From Salinibaculum rarum (GTDB taxonomy: Archaea > Halobacteriota > Halobacteria > Halobacteriales > Haloarculaceae), in contig NZ_CP129992.1 of the NCBI RefSeq assembly GCF_030505615.1, positions 992,001 to 1,056,000 of the forward strand: a DNA stretch of 64,000 nt. Direction: 5' to 3'. Each line of letters begins with the position of its first letter. The first letter of the stretch is position 1. A program made the position numbers and the translations under genes. The notes under the pieces were generated by a model that had not been told where the DNA came from, did no database searches, and saw only the letters and a program-made list of their open reading frames with translations. This document shows, one piece after another, positions 60,690 to 64,000 of the stretch.

Positions 60690-61937
60690 ATGGCACTGCT
60701 GAATCTGTCGCTCTCGCTGCCGATGCAGGTGTTCGTCGCGGCCGCAGTCGGTGCGCTCGTCGGACTCGAACGCGAGCAAAGCGAGTCCGGCGGCACGTTC
60801 GCGGGGAGTCGGACCTTCCCCCTGCTCGCACTCTATGGCGCGCTCGTTGGGGCGTTTTTCCCCGCCGTGCTCCCGGTTGCGCTGGCCGTCCTCGTCGTGC
60901 CGCTGACGGCCGCCTACCTCGCGAAGGTCGTCCTCGAGCGGGACCTCGGGCTGACGACGCTGACTGCCGCGCTCCTGACTGTTGTTCTCGGCGCGATGGC
61001 GACCCACTCGGCGCGCGGGACCGCCGCCGCTGTCATCGTCGGCGGCGTCGTCACCGCGTTGCTCTCGGCGAAAGCGACCATCCACGGCTTCGCCGAGGGC
61101 ATCGACGAGGCCGAACGCCGCGCCTCCATCAAGTTCGTCCTCGTCGTCCTCGTCGTCCTGCCGCTGTTGCCCGACCGCGCTGTCGACGAACTGTTCGGTC
61201 TCAACCCGCGCTTTGTCTGGCTGATGGTGGTGTTCGTCTCCGGACTGAGCTTTGCAGCCTACGTCCTGAGCCGCGTTGTCGGGACCGAGCGGGGTATCGC
61301 CGCGACGGGCGTGCTCGGTGGCTTCGTCTCCTCGACGGCGACCGCCGTCTCGATGGCCGAACAGACCGCCGAAAATCCGTCACTCTACCAGGTCTGTGCG
61401 TTCTCGACCGTCGTCGCGGCGACGGTGATGTTCCCGCGGGCGCTACTCGAAGTCGTCGTCGTCAACCGCTCGCTCGCCCTGCGCGTGGCCGTTCCACTGG
61501 GCGTGATGACCGTCGTGGCCGCGGCCGCCGCGGTGGTCGTCTACTGGCGGGCGACGGGCAGAACCGACACCGACGCCGACATCGAGAACCCGTTTCGCCT
61601 CAAGCCCGCGCTGTTTTTCGGCCTGCTCTTTGCCGTCATCCTGCTCGTCTCCGAGCAGGCAAACGCCTGGTTTGGTTCCTCGGGCGTCTACGCGACGGCG
61701 TTTGTCTCCGGGCTCGCGGACGTGGACGCGATGACGATTACGCTCAGCCGCCTCGCTGCCGAGGGGACCATCGACCCGGCCGTCGCGACGACCGGTATCG
61801 TCATCGCCGCCGTCGCCAACACGCTCGTGAAAGCCGGTATCGTCTGGGTCATCGGCACCCGGAAACTGGGCAAACTCGTGACGGCCGTGCTCGCGACGGC
61901 TGCCGTCGCCGGCCTCGCCACCGTCCTCGTGCTGTGA
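60690..61937 (+). CDS. MgtC/SapB family membrane protein with DUF4010 domain
   Basis: A 415-residue protein of about twelve helices. The N-terminal MgtC-like part has VGALVGLEREQSESG and GSRTFPLLALYGALVGAF; the remainder matches DUF4010 (GLSFAAYVLSRVVGTERGIAATGVLG, split here for length: GLSFAAYVLSRVVGTE and GIAATGVLGGFVSSTAT). Probably a transporter or ion-homeostasis protein, role unverified. ATG 60690 preferred to GTG 60687. Confidence 0.82.
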   Translation: MALLNLSLSLPMQVFVAAAVGALVGLEREQSESGGTFAGSRTFPLLALYGALVGAFFPAVLPVALAVLVVPLTAAYLAKVVLERDLGLTTLTAALLTVVLGAMATHSARGTAAAVIVGGVVTALLSAKATIHGFAEGIDEAERRASIKFVLVVLVVLPLLPDRAVDELFGLNPRFVWLMVVFVSGLSFAAYVLSRVVGTERGIAATGVLGGFVSSTATAVSMAEQTAENPSLYQVCAFSTVVAATVMFPRALLEVVVVNRSLALRVAVPLGVMTVVAAAAAVVVYWRATGRTDTDADIENPFRLKPALFFGLLFAVILLVSEQANAWFGSSGVYATAFVSGLADVDAMTITLSRLAAEGTIDPAVATTGIVIAAVANTLVKAGIVWVIGTRKLGKLVTAVLATAAVAGLATVLVL

Positions 61938-61975
61938 CCCGCACGCATTTGCCCGTCGACAACCGAGGGGGTGGT

Positions 61976-62686
61976 ATGAACCGTGGGCCGACGCCCGGGG
62001 CGCTGGCCGACCTGACCCTCGACGACCGTGCGCTCCTCGTCGAGGATACGCTCGTGCTCGCAGATTGCCACCTCGGCCGTGGCCCCTCCTCGAACGTCGA
62101 ACTCCCGATGGGCGATGGCTCGGACGTGCTCGACCGCATCGAGGCGTTGCTCGCCAGACACGACCCGGCGACGCTGGTCGTCGCCGGTGACTTGCTCCAC
62201 TCCTTTCGGACGATACCCCGTACCGTCGAGCGCGTCGTCGACGGCATCGCGGCCGCGACACGCGAGGCGGACACGCGCATGGTCGTCGCACCCGGCAACC
62301 ACGACACGATGCTGTCGTCGGTCTGGGACGGGCCGACCGAGGCCGAGTACCGCGTCGGCGACACGGTAGTCTGTCACGGCCACGAAGCTCCCGACACTGA
62401 GGCTGACCGCTACGTCGTCGGCCACGACCACCCGACTATCACCATCGAGGGCCAGCGCCGTCCCTGCTATCTCGCCGGCGACGGCGTCTACCGCGGGGCA
62501 GCCGTCGTCATGGTGCCGGCGTTCAACAGGTTGCTCCGCGGCGTCGAGGTCAACGAGATGGGGGCGGCCGATTTCATGTCGCCGCTTCTCACGGACGTCG
62601 ATGCCTTTGCCCCCGTCGTCCTCGACGAGGACAGTCGCGAAACCCTCTCCTTTCCGCCGCTGGGGGAGTTTCGCCACCGGCTGTGA
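61976..62686 (+). CDS. Calcineurin-like metallophosphoesterase
   Basis: A 236-residue enzyme with DCHLG (D-x-H), VVAGDLLHS (GD), APGNHDTML (GNHD), CHGHE and VGHDHPT (GHxH), that is, all two-metal ligands. The archaeal subgroup is annotated as phosphoesterase related to the DNA-ligase-associated family; substrate unknown. It follows the DUF4010 gene by 38 bases. Confidence 0.85.
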   Translation: MNRGPTPGALADLTLDDRALLVEDTLVLADCHLGRGPSSNVELPMGDGSDVLDRIEALLARHDPATLVVAGDLLHSFRTIPRTVERVVDGIAAATREADTRMVVAPGNHDTMLSSVWDGPTEAEYRVGDTVVCHGHEAPDTEADRYVVGHDHPTITIEGQRRPCYLAGDGVYRGAAVVMVPAFNRLLRGVEVNEMGAADFMSPLLTDVDAFAPVVLDEDSRETLSFPPLGEFRHRL

Positions 62687-62751
62687 GGACAGCGCCGCCG
62701 CGACGACGGTGAGCCGCTACTTTCATATTCGCGACCCGTGGACTGTAGGGT

Positions 62752-62895
62752 ATGGTACAGATTGGAGTGCTCTTCCTCGCGTTCACGCTGCTCGTCCTGT
62801 TGCTTTTCACTATCGCCGCAGCCGTCTACGTGCCCCAGGTGCTGTCCGAGCACGGACACGACGAGGACGAGGACGGAAACGGCCACGCGGCCTGA
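62752..62895 (+). CDS. Small single-helix membrane protein
   Basis: A 47-residue protein: one membrane helix (IGVLFLAFTLLVLLLFTIAA) followed by a His/Asp/Glu-rich tail (HGHDEDEDGNGHAA) outside or inside. A TATA-like TTCATATTC lies about 26 nt before the ATG, which supports expression. Too short for usual gene calling. Function unknown; the tail could bind metal. Confidence 0.6.
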   Translation: MVQIGVLFLAFTLLVLLLFTIAAAVYVPQVLSEHGHDEDEDGNGHAA

Positions 62896-62913
62896 CCCGG
62901 CCAACACGCCCGA

Positions 62914-64000
62914 TTACCGTTCTGTCGCTGCCAGCGCAGCGGTCCGGCCACTCTTCATCGCGCCCTGTATCGACGACCACTCGGTGTAGTCGCCGGCCAG
63001 GAACACCGGTCCCTCGGGGTCGTCGACGCTCGGCAGTGACGAGCGAAAGCCCGGCGGCTGGTCGAACTGGGCGACGTCGATGCGGTCGGTCGCCAGCAGT
63101 TCGAGCCCGGAAAACTGGTTTTCGGGATACCACGACGCCAGCGCGTCGCGGACCTCCGCCGCGAGTTCGTCGTCGCTCGCGTCCTGTTTGCCAAGGAAGG
63201 TCGCACTCAGCAGTTTCTCGTCGTCGGGGGCCAGTTCGGGCGCGACGGCCGACATCGGCGCGACCTGGTTTGGCCGGTCGTCGGCGGCGTTGAGCACGAG
63301 TCGGCGCCCGCTCGTGAAGTGCTGTGTCGCCGGCAGGCGGAAATGCTGGGTCACACAGCTCCGGGGGGTCGTCGGAATCGACCCGACATCGGTCAGCTCC
63401 TGTGCCGTCGGCGGGTCCGTCGCGACGATAGCGTCGTCAGCGCTGACCGTCTCGCTGCCGGTCGTCACCGTCACGCCGCCGTCCTCGGCGTCGACCGCCT
63501 CGACTGTGGTTTCGGTGACAATCTCCGCCCCGGCCTCTCGTGCCCGCCGTGCCAGCTGGTCGGGAATCGCTCCCATCCCAGCCGCCGGGACGGCGGTCTT
63601 GCCCGTGCTCAGCATCTTGAAGGTGTACTCGAAGACAGCCCGCGAGGTCGACAGCGAGCGGTCGAGGGTGATGCCGCCGTAGAACGGGGCCGCGAAGTTT
63701 TCCCGAAAGCGCGCCGAGAAGCCGCGGTCGGCGAGGAACGCCTTGATGCTCTGGTCGTCGTGGCCCAGCGCCGCGTCGACGGACTGGTTCGAGAGGTCCC
63801 GGCGGAGTTTCAGCACGCGGAGCTTGTCGCCCAGCGTCACCTCGCGGTTGAACAGTGACTCTGACAGTGCGGTCGGGTCACGGAGCGGGTCCGAGAGCAC
63901 CGAGCGCTGGCCGGGACGCGCGATGGTCGCGCCGGGCGTGAAGTATCGAAGGTCCAGCGCGTCGAGGTCGAGTTCTCGCTGGACGGCGGGGTAGCCGGTG
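62914..64000 (-). CDS. FAD/NAD(P)-dependent oxidoreductase, protoporphyrinogen oxidase/phytoene desaturase type (5' end cut by window)
   Basis: The N-terminal FAD-binding segment lies beyond the right edge; about 362 residues remain. GGITLDRSLSTSRAVFEYTFKM, PAAGMGAIPDQLARRA and the C-terminal FLAGDYTEWSSIQGAMKSGRTAA (split: FLAGDYTEW and SIQGAMKSGRTAA) are typical of amine-oxidase/phytoene-desaturase-like flavoproteins; the last is the second FAD-contact. The reading frame stays open to the window end and the in-frame GTG at 63900 is not the true start. Substrate unknown: porphyrin, carotenoid or another polyene. Confidence 0.8.
   Translation of the reverse strand, partial: TGYPAVQRELDLDALDLRYFTPGATIARPGQRSVLSDPLRDPTALSESLFNREVTLGDKLRVLKLRRDLSNQSVDAALGHDDQSIKAFLADRGFSARFRENFAAPFYGGITLDRSLSTSRAVFEYTFKMLSTGKTAVPAAGMGAIPDQLARRAREAGAEIVTETTVEAVDAEDGGVTVTTGSETVSADDAIVATDPPTAQELTDVGSIPTTPRSCVTQHFRLPATQHFTSGRRLVLNAADDRPNQVAPMSAVAPELAPDDEKLLSATFLGKQDASDDELAAEVRDALASWYPENQFSGLELLATDRIDVAQFDQPPGFRSSLPSVDDPEGPVFLAGDYTEWSSIQGAMKSGRTAALAATER

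Noticed and set aside
1-64000. rRNA, tRNA, CRISPR arrays and complete insertion sequences
   Set aside because: Looked for by eye on both strands; none found. A covariance-model and CRISPR-repeat search would be needed to exclude small or degenerate examples.

Overview
The window is a chromosomal stretch of a halophilic archaeon (class Halobacteria). The DNA is GC-rich. The predicted proteins are very acidic. Many genes have a TATA-like box 26-30 nt before the start codon, the arrangement expected of leaderless haloarchaeal mRNAs. Marker genes agree: FtsZ1, archaeal DtdA, an archaeal SUI1/aIF1, the F420 genes cofE and mer, DUF7344 regulators, RdfA and archaeal RNA ligase with its partner. I see no rRNA, tRNA, CRISPR array or complete insertion sequence, so most of this is core chromosome. 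The genus cannot be fixed from the sequence alone.

Layout. Positions 1-8600: ftsZ1 (cut by the left edge), dtdA, a cation exchanger, aroE, a helix-hairpin-helix protein, a tightly overlapping pabB-pabA-pabC set and a Rieske protein. 8600-18000: sugar nucleotidyltransferase, UspA, 6-phosphogluconate dehydrogenase, a broken GNAT gene, valS preceded by a valine-rich mini-ORF, rimI and a compact five-gene run ending with NUDIX and rhodanese genes. 18000-25000: the cell-shape pair rdfA plus SMC-like gene, an acyl-CoA dehydrogenase, an orphan transposase-type HTH gene and a GtrA/sulfatase pair. 25000-35800: copper chaperone, a NUDIX-eIF2B-like fusion, cofE-mer, SUI1 preceded by an overlapping uORF, engB, a Nog1-like GTPase, hisE and pdxT. 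35800-48960: PrsW protease, riboflavin synthase, RNA ligase with its partner, a UvrD helicase, small regulators, Dph6, a GH2-like protein, a coiled-coil protein and a rhomboid.

48990-58090 is the most distinctive part. Three secreted proteins of DUF1102/TasA-camelysin type lie with a dedicated Ser/His signal peptidase I that carries an extra exported domain, a DUF5305 membrane protein, two DUF7344 wHTH-membrane regulators, a FilR1-type regulator, two small paralogous helical proteins and an SppA protease. Four promoters in this block share a TTCACG half-site placed just upstream of a GAATAC-type TATA element. I read it as a co-regulated system that makes and processes a surface fibre or coat. 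Resemblance to bacterial TasA/SipW and archaeal bundling pili is an inference. 58100-64000 returns to housekeeping genes: a UbiA prenyltransferase, an aminotransferase, an MgtC/DUF4010 protein, a phosphoesterase and an FAD oxidoreductase cut by the right edge.

Other points of interest are two candidate translational control leaders (valS and SUI1), a one-nucleotide-loop G-quadruplex motif after valS, a strong two-way terminator between SUI1 and engB, and a palindromic DNA element inserted inside the riboflavin synthase gene.
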